Of a DNA stretch of 64,000 nt, positions 24,712-34,470 are shown one piece after another. The DNA comes from UBA1181 sp045226255. GTDB taxonomy: Bacteria; Bacteroidota; Bacteroidia; Bacteroidales; Paludibacteraceae. Each line of letters begins with the position of its first letter. The first letter of the stretch is position 1. The stretch spans positions 410,036 through 474,035 of the forward strand of contig JBGVCG010000016.1 in the NCBI GenBank assembly GCA_045226255.1, in the 5' to 3' direction. Below the pieces are notes generated by a model. The model had not been told where the DNA came from and ran no database searches. It was given only the letters and a program-made list of their open reading frames with translations. Made by a program: the position numbers and the translations under genes.

Positions 24712-25245
24712 ATGATAACGAGGGATGACATCATGCAGATCGGGCAGATCGTGAAAACGCACGGGCTTCGGGGAGAACTAGCGTTCACCTACAAGACCGA
24801 CATCTTCGACGAGGCGGATCCTCCATGCCTCATTTGCGAGTTGGACGGCATATACGTGCCCTTCTTCGTCGACGAGATCCGTATCAAAAACGACGAGACC
24901 GCACTGGTGAAGTTCGAGGGCATCGACTCAGCCGAGGAGGCGCAAGAGTTAGTCAAAGCGCCCATCTTCATCGAGAAGAAGCATGTGCCGGAAGAGATCG
25001 GGCAGGACGAGGTGGAAGGAGTGGACTACTACATCGGCTTCAAGGTCTTCGACGAGAACGGTGCGGAGATCGGCGAGATAGAAGATGTGGACGACACGTC
25101 GGAGAACGTGCTTTTCCTCGTGACCAACCCCCAAGGCGAAGAGTTTTACATCCCAGCCACCGACGAATACATCATTGAAATCGACGACGAGAAGAGGACG
25201 ATGAGCATGGATTTGCCGGAGGGTCTGTTAGACTTAAACAAGTAA
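24712..25245 (+). CDS. rimM: Ribosome maturation factor RimM
   Basis: 177 residues with the two expected domains. The N-terminal RimM barrel starts IGQIVKTHGLRGELAF near residue 10. The C-terminal PRC-barrel runs from about 95, with YYIGFKVFDENG and EEFYIPATDEYIIEIDDE. It binds protein S19 and helps mature the 30S head. First gene of a run of RNA-modifying genes read in the same direction. Confidence 0.95.
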   Translation: MITRDDIMQIGQIVKTHGLRGELAFTYKTDIFDEADPPCLICELDGIYVPFFVDEIRIKNDETALVKFEGIDSAEEAQELVKAPIFIEKKHVPEEIGQDEVEGVDYYIGFKVFDENGAEIGEIEDVDDTSENVLFLVTNPQGEEFYIPATDEYIIEIDDEKRTMSMDLPEGLLDLNK

Positions 25246-25258
25246 AAACGTAGGAAGC

Positions 25259-26002
25259 ATGAAAGAGAACGAGATGATATTTGGCATACGCGCCATCATC
25301 GAAGCCATCCATTCGGACAAGCAGATCGACAAGATCATCATCAAGAACGATATGCAGAGCGAACTGGCCAAGGAACTGCTCAATGCGGTGAAGGGCCACA
25401 ACGCCATACAGATACAGCGCGTACCGCTCGAAAGGCTCAACCGATACACGCACAAGAACCACCAAGGGGCCATCGCCTTCGTGAGCCAGACGGACTATCA
25501 GTTGGTGGCTGACCTCGTGCCCTTCCTCTACGAGCAAGGGAAGGTGCCCTTCTTCGTCGTCCTGGACGGTGTGACGGACGTTCGCAACTTCGGAGCCATC
25601 GCCCGCACCTGCGAGTGTGCCGGCGTCGATGCGATCATCATCCCCGTGAAAGGAGGCGCATCCGTCAATGCGGACGCTATCAAGACCTCTGCGGGAGCGC
25701 TCCACACATTGCCCGTCTGCAAGGAGAGCAGCCTGACATCCGCCCTCAAATTCATGAAGAAATGCGGCATACGGATCATCGCCGCCAGCGAAAAAGGCAC
25801 ATTGCCCTACACGGAATCCAACATGAAGGACCCCGTCGCCATCGTCATGGGAGCGGAGGACAAGGGCGTTTCCCCGGAAGTGCTGCGCATCTGCGACGAG
25901 ATGGTCAGCATACCTATCTTAGGCAAGATATCCTCCCTCAACGTCTCCGTGGCGGCAGGCGTGATGATCTATGAGGCGGTAAGACAACGTGGCGCAAAAT
26001 AA
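25259..26002 (+). CDS. rlmB: 23S rRNA 2'-O-ribose methyltransferase, SpoU/TrmH family (RlmB-like)
   Basis: 247 residues. N-terminal substrate-binding domain (about 1-75, IFGIRAIIEAI) and a C-terminal knotted SPOUT domain with the three family motifs: VRNFGAIARTCECAGVDAII near 107, IVMGAEDKGVS near 195, and IPILGKISSLNVSVAAGVMIYE near 218. The N-terminal domain and length fit RlmB, which methylates G2251 of 23S rRNA; the precise site cannot be read from the sequence. It lies 13 bases behind rimM. Confidence 0.88.
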   Translation: MKENEMIFGIRAIIEAIHSDKQIDKIIIKNDMQSELAKELLNAVKGHNAIQIQRVPLERLNRYTHKNHQGAIAFVSQTDYQLVADLVPFLYEQGKVPFFVVLDGVTDVRNFGAIARTCECAGVDAIIIPVKGGASVNADAIKTSAGALHTLPVCKESSLTSALKFMKKCGIRIIAASEKGTLPYTESNMKDPVAIVMGAEDKGVSPEVLRICDEMVSIPILGKISSLNVSVAAGVMIYEAVRQRGAK

Positions 26003-26014
26003 TCAGAAAGCACA

Positions 26015-26743
26015 ATGAACGTTCTATACGAAGACAACCACATCATCATCGTGAACAAGAGCTGCACGGAGATCGTGCAGGGCGATAAGACGGGCGACAC
26101 GCCCCTCTCGGAGATGGTGCAGGCGTATCTCAAGGAGAAGTACGCCAAGCCCGGGAACGTCTTCATCGGTGTGACGCATAGGCTGGACCGGCCCGTCAGC
26201 GGACTTGTCGTCTTCGCGAAGACATCCAAGGCGCTCAGCCGCCTGAACGAGATGTTCCGCACCCACGACCTCACCAAACGCTACTGGGCCATCGTCAAGA
26301 ACAGACCACCCCAAGAGGAGGAACTGCTCACCCATTACCTCGTGCGCAACGAGCGCATGAACAAGACCTTCGTGTACGACAAGCGCGTCAAGGACTCGAA
26401 GCTCTCCAAGCTGAGCTATAAGGTCATCGCCCGCTCGGAGAACTATTACCTGCTGGAGATAGACCTGATGACGGGACGCCACCACCAGATACGCGCCCAA
26501 CTGGCGCACATCGGATGCCCTATCCGTGGCGACCTCAAGTATGGGTTCGACCGTTCCAACAAGGACGGAGGCATCAGCCTGCACGCCCGCAACATACGGT
26601 TCATACACCCCGTGTCGAAGAAGGAGATAAACATCGTGGCACCCACGCCCGACGACACCCTCTGGAACACATTCGAAGAGATACTAAGCAAGCAAAGCGA
26701 GGAGACCCCGACCGCCCCGCAGACGAATGAACATGAAGCATAG
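26015..26743 (+). CDS. RluA-family pseudouridine synthase
   Basis: 242 residues without an S4 domain. The catalytic motif is VTHRLDRPVSGLVVFAKT with Asp58 as the nucleophile. LIEIDLMTGRHHQIRAQLAH-type motif III is present (LEIDLMTGRHHQIRAQLAHI). It changes uridines in rRNA or tRNA to pseudouridine; the target is not determinable here. 12 bases behind the methyltransferase gene, and its end overlaps the next start by 17 bases, so the four genes rimM to 27,539 form one operon. Confidence 0.92.
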   Translation: MNVLYEDNHIIIVNKSCTEIVQGDKTGDTPLSEMVQAYLKEKYAKPGNVFIGVTHRLDRPVSGLVVFAKTSKALSRLNEMFRTHDLTKRYWAIVKNRPPQEEELLTHYLVRNERMNKTFVYDKRVKDSKLSKLSYKVIARSENYYLLEIDLMTGRHHQIRAQLAHIGCPIRGDLKYGFDRSNKDGGISLHARNIRFIHPVSKKEINIVAPTPDDTLWNTFEEILSKQSEETPTAPQTNEHEA

Positions 26744-27539
26744 ACTACTCGCCATATTACCCATTTTCGCCACCTTCGCCCTCCACGCAGAGATCAACGA
26801 AGAGCGGTTGGTCGTCCTCTTCGACTCCCTGAAGAGCTGCGAAGTAGACAGCATAAAAGACCAACTCAACAGAGAGGTCCAAGCCACGCTGGGCGAAGCG
26901 CTGAAGGACGAGAACTCCTTCACCTACCCCTTCGAGAAGCTCACCAACTTGGGGAAAGTCCTTTCAGACGATAAAAAGGTGAGGATATACACCTGGTCAT
27001 TCCCCTATACCGACCGCACCCACGGGTACGGAGGATTCATTCAAGTAAAGAACAAAAACAAAGTCACCACCACGCCCCTCACGCTATCCAGGGAAGCGTA
27101 CCTGCCCTCTCAACAGGGCAAAATCGCCACGACCGACTGGTACGGAGCGCTATACTACAAAGTATTCCTCGTGAAGAACAGGGGCGCAAACTATTACATG
27201 GCATTAGGATGGGCTGGCTACAACGCAGCATCCGACTATAAACTCATCGAAACCCTCAACATCGACGGAAGGGGCAACGCCTCGCTCGGGAAGATGGTCT
27301 TCGAGAAGAGAGGGAAAAACGATTCTAGGATCATCCTCGAATACAGTGCGGAGGCCAAGATAGCCCTCAACTACGACGCCTCCTCCAAACGGATCATCTT
27401 CGACCACCTATCCCCCATCGAGCCCGGCTACAAGGACATACACGTCTACTACGGACCCGACTTCACCTACGACGCCTACAAACTGAAGAAAGGCACTTGG
27501 TACTTGGAGGAGAACATCGATGCCAGAAACACACGATAA
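26727..27539 (+). CDS. Secreted protein of unknown function
   Basis: 270 residues with a signal peptide (MKHRLLAILPIFATFALHA, cleavage near residue 21). The mature protein is mostly beta-rich (RIYTWSFPYTDRTHGYGGFI, ALYYKVFLVKNRGANYYMAL) and probably periplasmic. No family recognised with confidence. Its start overlaps the pseudouridine synthase gene by 17 bases, and an M49 peptidase gene follows 18 bases later. Confidence 0.75.
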   Translation: MNMKHRLLAILPIFATFALHAEINEERLVVLFDSLKSCEVDSIKDQLNREVQATLGEALKDENSFTYPFEKLTNLGKVLSDDKKVRIYTWSFPYTDRTHGYGGFIQVKNKNKVTTTPLTLSREAYLPSQQGKIATTDWYGALYYKVFLVKNRGANYYMALGWAGYNAASDYKLIETLNIDGRGNASLGKMVFEKRGKNDSRIILEYSAEAKIALNYDASSKRIIFDHLSPIEPGYKDIHVYYGPDFTYDAYKLKKGTWYLEENIDARNTR

Positions 27540-27557
27540 CTTTAAGATATAAGATAT

Positions 27558-29615
27558 ATGAAACTAAAAACAGCATTATTTCTTATGACTACAACCCTGA
27601 TAGGCTCTTGCTCCAATGAGGGAGACAAAGCGACAAACACATCCGTGGAGACGGAGTTCGAATACAAAGTGGACAAATTCGCGGATCTGGAAATCCTGCG
27701 CTACAAAGTGCCGGACTTCGAATCATTGAGTCTTAACCAAAAGAAACTCATCTACTTCCTTTCGCAAGCCGCATTGGAAGGAAGAGACATCCTCTACGAC
27801 CAGAACAACAAATATAACCTGACGATACGCAGGACATTGGAAGCCGTATTCCTCAACTACGCCGGCGACAGGAACAACAAGAACTTCGAGGAGATGATTA
27901 CCTATCTGAAAAGGGTATGGTTCTCCAACGGAATTCACCACCACTACGCCACGGACAAGTTCGAGCCGAACTTCAACCAAGCCTACTTTGAGATGGTCGT
28001 ACGCTCCATTTCTGCGGACAAACTGCCCATCAAAGAATACGGCAACGACGTGGAGAAGATGCTGAAAGCCATCACCCCTGTCATGTTCGACAAGAACCTC
28101 TATGCCAAAAGGGTGAACCAAACAGAGGGGGAAGACCTCATCAAGACATCCGCCAACAACTACTACGAAGGGGTGACGGAGAAAGAGGTGGACGCCTTCT
28201 ACGATAAGATGAGGGATCCGAACGATACCACCCCACTCTCCTACGGACTGAACAGCAAGCTCATGAAGGAGAACGGCCAGATCGTAGAGAAACAATGGAA
28301 GGTCGGAGGCATGTACTCCGCCGCCATCGAGAAGATCGTAGGCTGGCTGGAGAAAGCGGTCGAGGTAGCGGAGAACGATGCACAGAAGAAGGTGATCAAC
28401 TCATTGATAGACTATTACGAGACCGGTGATCTGCTGACATTCGACGAATACAGCATCCTCTGGGTAGAGGACACGGAGTCACGCATCGATTTCGTCAACG
28501 GATTCATCGAGACCTACGGAGACCCGTTGGGCATCAAGGCCAGCTGGGAATCCGTCGTCAACTTCAAGAACCTCGAGGCGACGCAGAGGACCATCACCAT
28601 CAGCCAGAACGCGCAATGGTTCGAAGACCACTCGCCAGTGGACCCACGCTTCAAGAAAGACAGCGTGAACGGAGTCACCGCCAAGGTCATCACGGCCGCC
28701 ATGCTCGGTGGAGATTGCCACCCAGCCACACCGATAGGCATCAACCTGCCTAACGCCAACTGGATCCGCCAGATGCACGGTTCGAAATCCGTCACATTGG
28801 AGAACATCACGGAAGCCTATGACAAGGCCTCACAAGGCAACGGATTCAACGAGGAGTTCGTCTGGAACGATGAAGAGAGGGAGCGCATCAAGAAGTACGG
28901 TTACCAATCAGACAACCTGCACACCGACCTGCACGAATGTCTCGGTCACGGTTCGGGCCAACTATTGCCAGGTGTAAGCCAAGACGCCTTGAGAGCCTAC
29001 GGCGCCACCATCGAGGAGGCACGCGCCGACCTTTTCGGACTTTACTATGCGGCAGACCCTAAGATGGTCGAGCTTGGTCTATTGCCTAATATGGAAGCCT
29101 ATAAAGCCGAATATTACAAGTACATGATGAACGGTATGCTCACCCAACTCACCCGAATCGAGTTAGGCAACAACATCGAGGAGGCGCACATGCGCAACCG
29201 CCAGCTCATCGCGCAATGGGTATACGAGCACGGCAAGGCGAAGAACGTCGTGGAGTTGAAGGAAAAGGAGGGCAAAACATACGTGGTCATCAACGACTAC
29301 GATGCGATGAGAGGTCTCATCGGAGAGTTGTTGGCTGAAATTCAACGCATTAAATCAGAAGGAGACTTCAATGCAGCCAAGCAACTGGTCGAGACCTACG
29401 GTGTGAAGGTAGATCCGAAGATCCACAAAGAAATCCGCGAACGCTATGCGGCTTTGAACATCGCGCCATACAAGGGATTCGTCAATCCAAGATACGAGCC
29501 GACATATGATAAAGATGGGAATATCACCGACATACAAGTAAAATATGACGAGACATTCGTGAAACAAATGATTCGTTACTCGAAAGAATATTCCAATCTG
29601 CCGAGTCTCAACTAA
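27558..29615 (+). CDS. Dipeptidyl peptidase III (family M49), lipoprotein
   Basis: 685 residues. The zinc site is HECLGH (His459, Glu460, His464) with EEARAD 22 residues on (zinc ligand Glu487), the Bacteroides form of the M49 motifs HELLGH/EECRAE. It removes dipeptides from the N-termini of short peptides. The start MKLKTALFLMTTTLIGSCSN is a lipoprotein signal with Cys18, so it acts in the periplasm or on a membrane face, unlike the cytosolic eukaryotic enzyme. Full length, with no sign of damage. Confidence 0.93.
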   Translation: MKLKTALFLMTTTLIGSCSNEGDKATNTSVETEFEYKVDKFADLEILRYKVPDFESLSLNQKKLIYFLSQAALEGRDILYDQNNKYNLTIRRTLEAVFLNYAGDRNNKNFEEMITYLKRVWFSNGIHHHYATDKFEPNFNQAYFEMVVRSISADKLPIKEYGNDVEKMLKAITPVMFDKNLYAKRVNQTEGEDLIKTSANNYYEGVTEKEVDAFYDKMRDPNDTTPLSYGLNSKLMKENGQIVEKQWKVGGMYSAAIEKIVGWLEKAVEVAENDAQKKVINSLIDYYETGDLLTFDEYSILWVEDTESRIDFVNGFIETYGDPLGIKASWESVVNFKNLEATQRTITISQNAQWFEDHSPVDPRFKKDSVNGVTAKVITAAMLGGDCHPATPIGINLPNANWIRQMHGSKSVTLENITEAYDKASQGNGFNEEFVWNDEERERIKKYGYQSDNLHTDLHECLGHGSGQLLPGVSQDALRAYGATIEEARADLFGLYYAADPKMVELGLLPNMEAYKAEYYKYMMNGMLTQLTRIELGNNIEEAHMRNRQLIAQWVYEHGKAKNVVELKEKEGKTYVVINDYDAMRGLIGELLAEIQRIKSEGDFNAAKQLVETYGVKVDPKIHKEIRERYAALNIAPYKGFVNPRYEPTYDKDGNITDIQVKYDETFVKQMIRYSKEYSNLPSLN

Positions 29616-29657
29616 AAAAAAAGATAAATTTTAAGAGATTAATTCCACAAGAAATAT

Positions 29658-29665
29658 TACATTTG
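29658..29665 (+). promoter_or_regulatory. -7 box upstream of the tonB-like gene
   Basis: TACATTTG lies 44 bases before the start codon. No clear -33 TTTG at the usual distance. Confidence 0.5.
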
Positions 29666-29709
29666 CACAACGAAGTAATTAAACGAGAAATTAATAAAAA
29701 GAATATATC

Positions 29710-30411
29710 ATGAGAATTAAGAAATCACCCCAAGCAGACTTGAACAACAAACGTTCAATGTTCACCTTGATCGGTCTTGTCATCGTCCTTGGTTTGGCCT
29801 ACATCTGCTTTGAATGGTCAAAAAGCAATGTGGAGAAGATAGACCCGAGGGAATTTGCGCAACAGGCTAACGACGAAGAGGAAGTGGATGCAACAACGCA
29901 GGACGAGCCGGAGCAGCAAGAGCCGGAACCTGAGCCAGAGCAACAACCTGAGACTCCAGAAGTGCCAGAGATCAAAGTCGTAGACGATAGCGTGAAGACA
30001 AGTGGTACTGTTGCGTCAACAGATGTAGACATGAACAAACCAACGGATATGCCAACACTGATCAACTCAGGAGATAGTGGAGAAGAAAATGACGAGGTTC
30101 CATTCGTGAAAGTCGACAAGAAAGCTCAATTCCCAGGTGGTCTAGACAAATTAAATGAATACCTTTCGAAGAATCTAAGCTATCCACAAATCGCTATGGA
30201 TGAAGGAATCGAAGGAAAAGTGTTCGTGAAATTCGTCGTATCCTCCAAGGGTACCATCAAGGACGCCAAAGTAATCCGTAGTGTTGACCCTGCATTGGAT
30301 CAGGAAGCTCTCCGTGTTGTTAATTCAATGCCAGCATGGACTCCAGCCGAGCAACACAACAAGCCATGTGCATCCTACTTCACTTTGCCAGTGAACTTCG
30401 TGTTGAAATAA
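29710..30411 (+). CDS. tonB: Energy transducer TonB
   Basis: 233 residues. One transmembrane helix near the N-terminus (MFTLIGLVIVLGLAYICFEW, about 17-36) is followed by a Glu/Pro/Gln-rich spacer (about 60-85) and a C-terminal TonB domain (about 150-233: FPGGLDKLNEYLSKNLSYPQ, VKFVVSSKGTIKDAKVIRSV, YFTLPVNFVLK). It passes energy from the cytoplasmic membrane to outer-membrane receptors. Monocistronic, followed by a strong terminator. No exbB/exbD next to it. Confidence 0.92.
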   Translation: MRIKKSPQADLNNKRSMFTLIGLVIVLGLAYICFEWSKSNVEKIDPREFAQQANDEEEVDATTQDEPEQQEPEPEPEQQPETPEVPEIKVVDDSVKTSGTVASTDVDMNKPTDMPTLINSGDSGEENDEVPFVKVDKKAQFPGGLDKLNEYLSKNLSYPQIAMDEGIEGKVFVKFVVSSKGTIKDAKVIRSVDPALDQEALRVVNSMPAWTPAEQHNKPCASYFTLPVNFVLK

Positions 30412-30465
30412 TCAAGAACGGGAAATAAGCTACGAGCTAAGTTCCAAAAGGATTAACAATATTCG

Positions 30466-30501
30466 GAAGGGAAGAAAGAAACATTCTTCCCTTCTTTTTT
30501 T
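30466..30501 (+). terminator. Terminator of the tonB-like gene
   Basis: An 11-bp perfect stem (GAAGGGAAGAA 30466-30476 with 30484-30494) and a seven-base loop, followed by T7. Confidence 0.9.
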
Positions 30502-30589
30502 CAACAAGGGCTGAAATTGTGGCTATAATAACGTATAAATATTCCAAAAAAAGATTAATTTCGCGCTTGCAAGAAAAAGAAAAACATGA

Positions 30590-30614
30590 GGTGGTTTCTA
30601 AAATGACAACCACC
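30590..30614 (+). promoter_or_regulatory. Leader hairpin in front of nhaD
   Basis: GGTGGTT (30590-30596) pairs perfectly with AACCACC (30608-30614) around an 11-base loop, 24 bases before the nhaD start. It could affect translation or mRNA stability. No known riboswitch recognised. Confidence 0.35.
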
Positions 30615-30638
30615 ATAACATAAACAACTAAAACAACA

Positions 30639-32048
30639 ATGGAAATTTTAATGATTGTAGTGTTCCTGATCGGATACTCCAGTATCGCGATGGAACATCC
30701 GCTAAAGGTCAACAAGGCGGCATCGGCACTGCTATTATGCGCCATTCTCTGGACCATCTACGTGCTAAACGCAGAACCTATCCTACTAGCAAGTTCAGAA
30801 TTCATCGAACATTTCAACTTAAGCAGTTTGGGAGCTGCGGCAGAATCATTGCCAGACATCCATGAGAAGGTCATCAAGTACGTGACTGAAGTACAAATCA
30901 TTGAAGGACTAGGAGATGTGGCCTCCACATTATTCTTCCTCATGGGTGCGATGACCATCGTCGAGCTCATCAACGCACATAGAGGGTTCTCCATCATCAC
31001 AGACAGAATCACCACCCAGGACAAGAAGAAGCTCTTGTGGATGCTCTCCTTCATCACCTTCTTCATGTCGGCCGTATTGGACAACCTCACGACCACTATC
31101 GTGATGGTCATGTTGCTCCGCAAACTCGTCGCTAACAAGTCAGAGAGGTGGAGATTCGCCTGCCTGATCGTCATCGCAGCCAACGCTGGTGGAGCCTTCT
31201 CCCCTATCGGTGACGTGACCACCATCATGCTCTGGGTGAAGGGTAACATCACCACCGCAGGCGTGATCCCGAACCTGTTCATTCCTTCCTTATTCGCCAT
31301 GATCATCCCGTTGATGATAGAGACCATCACCATCAAGGGAGATGTGGTGGCACCTAAGGGAACCTCCAGCAGCACCAACACAACAGACATCATCACAGAC
31401 AAGGAAAGAAAGACAATATTCATCCTCGGAATCGGTGCTTTGGTCTTCGTGCCAATCTTCAAGACCATCACCCACCTGCCTCCATTCATCGGTGTATTGT
31501 TCGGTTTAGGTGTGCTTTGGGTTTACACCGAATTGCTCTACCACAAGAAGAAACAAGTGCCTGAGAACGCAAAGGCTAGGATCTCCGTAGTGTTGAAAAA
31601 AGTGGACTTCACCACTATCCTATTCTTCCTCGGTATCCTGATGGCTGTAAACGCCCTGCAATGCGCTGGAATCCTCGCCGAATTGGCAAGCTTCCTCGAC
31701 AGGACCGTGGGCAATCCATACCTCATCGACATCATCATCGGTGTGCTCTCCTCCATCGTGGACAATGTGCCATTGGTTGCGGGCTGCATGGGTATGTATG
31801 ACGTCACCGCTACAGGTATGCTCGCAACGGACGGTGTATTCTGGATGTTCTTGGCATACTGCGCAGGCGTGGGCGGTTCCATCTTGATCATCGGTTCTGC
31901 AGCCGGCGTCGTTGTCATGGGTCTTGAGAAGGTAGATTTCGGATGGTATCTGAAGAACATCTCTCTCCTCGCCTTCATCGGCTACATCTCCGGAGCAGGA
32001 GTCTTCATTCTGCAAGAGGAGGTGATCCGTCCATTATTCGGACTATAA
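30639..32048 (+). CDS. nhaD: Na+/H+ antiporter NhaD
   Basis: 469 residues with about twelve hydrophobic helices in the cytoplasmic membrane. Matches the NhaD branch of the ion-transporter superfamily: MEHPLKVNKAASALLLCAI near 21, FLMGAMTIVELINAHRGFSI near 105, VLDNLTTTIVMVMLLRK near 147, NAGGAFSPIGDVTTIMLWVK near 185 and SSIVDNVPLVAGCMGMYD near 370. It exports Na+ (or Li+) in exchange for protons. Single-gene unit with a hairpin leader and a strong terminator. Confidence 0.93.
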   Translation: MEILMIVVFLIGYSSIAMEHPLKVNKAASALLLCAILWTIYVLNAEPILLASSEFIEHFNLSSLGAAAESLPDIHEKVIKYVTEVQIIEGLGDVASTLFFLMGAMTIVELINAHRGFSIITDRITTQDKKKLLWMLSFITFFMSAVLDNLTTTIVMVMLLRKLVANKSERWRFACLIVIAANAGGAFSPIGDVTTIMLWVKGNITTAGVIPNLFIPSLFAMIIPLMIETITIKGDVVAPKGTSSSTNTTDIITDKERKTIFILGIGALVFVPIFKTITHLPPFIGVLFGLGVLWVYTELLYHKKKQVPENAKARISVVLKKVDFTTILFFLGILMAVNALQCAGILAELASFLDRTVGNPYLIDIIIGVLSSIVDNVPLVAGCMGMYDVTATGMLATDGVFWMFLAYCAGVGGSILIIGSAAGVVVMGLEKVDFGWYLKNISLLAFIGYISGAGVFILQEEVIRPLFGL

Positions 32049-32068
32049 CGAGACACAAACCATAGAAA

Positions 32069-32109
32069 ATGGGATACCCATGGTTTTCATGGGTATCCCA
32101 TTTTTTTTT
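32069..32109 (+). terminator. Terminator of nhaD
   Basis: A perfect 14-bp stem (32069-32082 with 32088-32101) and a five-base loop run into a T9 tract. The strongest terminator in the window. Confidence 0.95.
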
Positions 32110-32184
32110 GCAGGATAAAACATATAACACACATTGTAGAGACAATGCACAGAGACGATGTGCATCATCTCTACATATGATCAA

Positions 32185-34302
32185 TCATAGAACCATGGAT
32201 AGCTGGATTCTTTTCCTCTCCAGATCCACATTGATGACCTTCACCTCCACATGCTGGTGCAGGGAGACCACGTCGGCGGGGTTGCTGACGAAATGGTCCG
32301 CCATCTGGGAGATATGCACCAAGCCGTTCTCCTTCACCCCTATGTCGACGAATGCGCCAAAGTTGGTGACGTTGGTGACGATGCCCGGATATACCTGCCC
32401 CACCTTCACATCCTCGATCACGTGGATGGTCGGATCGAACTCGAACACCTTGATGGCCTTGCGCCTATCCAAGCCTGGCTTATCGAGCTCCTCCATGATA
32501 TCGTTCAAGGTAGGGAGACCCACCTTATCACTCACATAATCGTTCAGGTTCAATTGCTTCTTCAGCTCCTTGTTTTGAATGAGCTCGGCAACGGAGCACT
32601 TCAGCGACTTCGCCATTTTCTCCACAATACCGTAGCTCTCCGGATGCACCGCCGTGTTGTCCAACGGATTTTCCGCATCAGGGATGCGTAGGAAGCCCGC
32701 ACACTGTTCAAAAGCCTTCGCACCTAAGCGTGGCACATCCAGCAACTGTTTGCGGGAAGAGAAGGCTCCATTAGCGGCACGGTAGTCCACGATGTTCTGC
32801 GCCAACTGCGGTCCAAGTCCTGAAATATAGTTCAGCAGATGCTTGCTCGCCGTGTTCAGATTCACCCCCACAAGGTTCACACTATTCTCCACCGTCTGAT
32901 CCAATGAACGCTTCAGTTTCGTCTGGTCCACATCATGCTGGTATTGTCCCACACCGATAGACTTGGCGTCAATCTTCACCAATTCCGCCAAGGGGTCCAT
33001 CAGACGACGGCCGATGGAAACCGCTCCACGCACCGTCACATCGTAGTTCGGAAACTCCTCCCTCGCCACCGCCGATGCGGAGTAGATGGAGGCACCGCTC
33101 TCGCTCACCACGAAGACCTGCACCTTACGGTCGAACCGTATGCTTTGGATGAACTGCTCCGTCTCACGGCCCGCCGTACCATTACCGATGGAGATCGCCT
33201 CGATCTTGTACGCCTCCACCAGTTTCGCTATCTTAGTCATCGCCTGCGCCCGCTCATTCTGTGGCGGGTGCGGGTAAATCGTCTCATTATGCAACAGATT
33301 GCCTTGCGCATCCAGACAGACCACCTTACAGCCCGTACGATAGCCTGGGTCGATCGCCAGCACACGCTTCTCACCCAATGGAGGAGAAAGCAATAATTGG
33401 CGCAAGTTCTCCGAGAAAACCTTGATCGCCTCATCGTCCGCCTTCTCCTTCATCGTAGCGGAGAACTCCGTCTCGATGGAAGGCTTGATCAACCGCTTAT
33501 AGGCGTCCGCCACGGCCGTCTGCACCTGTCTGGAAGCCTCGGTCACCCCTTTGACGAAGAGAGGGTTCAGACGCTCCAAGGCCGCATCCTGGTCAGGAGA
33601 GACATCCACACGGAGGAAACCCTCCGCCTCGCCGCGGCGCATCGCCAACAGACGATGGGAGGAACAACGGCGGGCCGGCTCCTTCATGTCGAAGTAGTCA
33701 CGGTACTTCTCCGCCTCCTTCTCTTTCCCCTTCACAACCTTCGATTGGATAACCGCCTCATGGGCGAATAGCCTACGGATACGTCCCCTAGCGTTCTCCT
33801 GCTCACTCACCCACTCCGCAATGATGTCACGCGCGCCCTGCAAGGCCTCGTCCACATCCTTCACATCCCCTTTCACGAAAGGCAGAGCCTTCCCTTCCAC
33901 GTCGTTATTCACTTGGCACATGAGGATCTTCGCCAAAGGCTCCAAGCCCCGGCTCTTCGCCACCTCAGCGCGTGTGCGACGTTTCGGCTTATAGGGAAGG
34001 TAGATATCCTCCACCTCCGTCAGGGTCACACACGCCTCTATACGTTTCTTCAGCTCAGGTGTGAGTTTGCCCTGCTCCTCGATGCTCTTCAGGACGCTCG
34101 TCTTGCGTTTCTCCAGTTCGACAAGCTTCTCGTACTGTATCTGTATCTCTTGGATGTCCACTTCGGTAAGACCGCCCGTCATCTCCTTACGGTAGCGGCT
34201 GATGAACGGGATGGTCGCCCCGTCCGACAAAAGTTTCAATGTATTCGCCACCTGTTTCTGCTGGATGTTCAGCGTCTGGGCGATAATAGAGTCAAACTGC
34301 AT
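32185..34302 (-). CDS. tex: Tex-type S1 RNA-binding transcription factor
   Basis: 705 residues from ATG 34302 (MQFDSIIAQTLNIQQKQV). Order: N-terminal Tex helical domain (TIPFISRYRKEMTGGLTEVD near 29), YqgF-like RNase H fold (VLAIDPGYRTGCKVV near 328), two helix-hairpin-helix motifs (about 490-560, ...VNLNTASKHLLNYISGLG) and a C-terminal S1 domain (about 635-705, VGQVYPGIVTNVTNFGAFVD). A cytoplasmic nucleic-acid-binding protein that acts on transcription. Single gene with its own promoter. Confidence 0.95.
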   Translation of the reverse strand: MQFDSIIAQTLNIQQKQVANTLKLLSDGATIPFISRYRKEMTGGLTEVDIQEIQIQYEKLVELEKRKTSVLKSIEEQGKLTPELKKRIEACVTLTEVEDIYLPYKPKRRTRAEVAKSRGLEPLAKILMCQVNNDVEGKALPFVKGDVKDVDEALQGARDIIAEWVSEQENARGRIRRLFAHEAVIQSKVVKGKEKEAEKYRDYFDMKEPARRCSSHRLLAMRRGEAEGFLRVDVSPDQDAALERLNPLFVKGVTEASRQVQTAVADAYKRLIKPSIETEFSATMKEKADDEAIKVFSENLRQLLLSPPLGEKRVLAIDPGYRTGCKVVCLDAQGNLLHNETIYPHPPQNERAQAMTKIAKLVEAYKIEAISIGNGTAGRETEQFIQSIRFDRKVQVFVVSESGASIYSASAVAREEFPNYDVTVRGAVSIGRRLMDPLAELVKIDAKSIGVGQYQHDVDQTKLKRSLDQTVENSVNLVGVNLNTASKHLLNYISGLGPQLAQNIVDYRAANGAFSSRKQLLDVPRLGAKAFEQCAGFLRIPDAENPLDNTAVHPESYGIVEKMAKSLKCSVAELIQNKELKKQLNLNDYVSDKVGLPTLNDIMEELDKPGLDRRKAIKVFEFDPTIHVIEDVKVGQVYPGIVTNVTNFGAFVDIGVKENGLVHISQMADHFVSNPADVVSLHQHVEVKVINVDLERKRIQLSMVL

Positions 34303-34407
34303 AAAAAGATATTTAGTATTGATTTTCAATCCCTGCGGCAGCATAATCCGCCAAAGCCAAAGGAATCTCAGCCAATCGTTCGTTAGGTACTCCTATGATC
34401 TCTTATA

Positions 34408-34438
34408 CAAAGTTACATGATTTTTCAGCAATTACAAT
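34408..34438 (-). promoter_or_regulatory. Promoter of tex
   Basis: On the minus strand ATTG (34435-34438) and TAACTTTG (34408-34415) are 19 bases apart. The leader to ATG 34302 is about 100 bases. Confidence 0.65.
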
Positions 34439-34470
34439 TTTTTTACAGCACGAAACGACAAGGCAATTAG

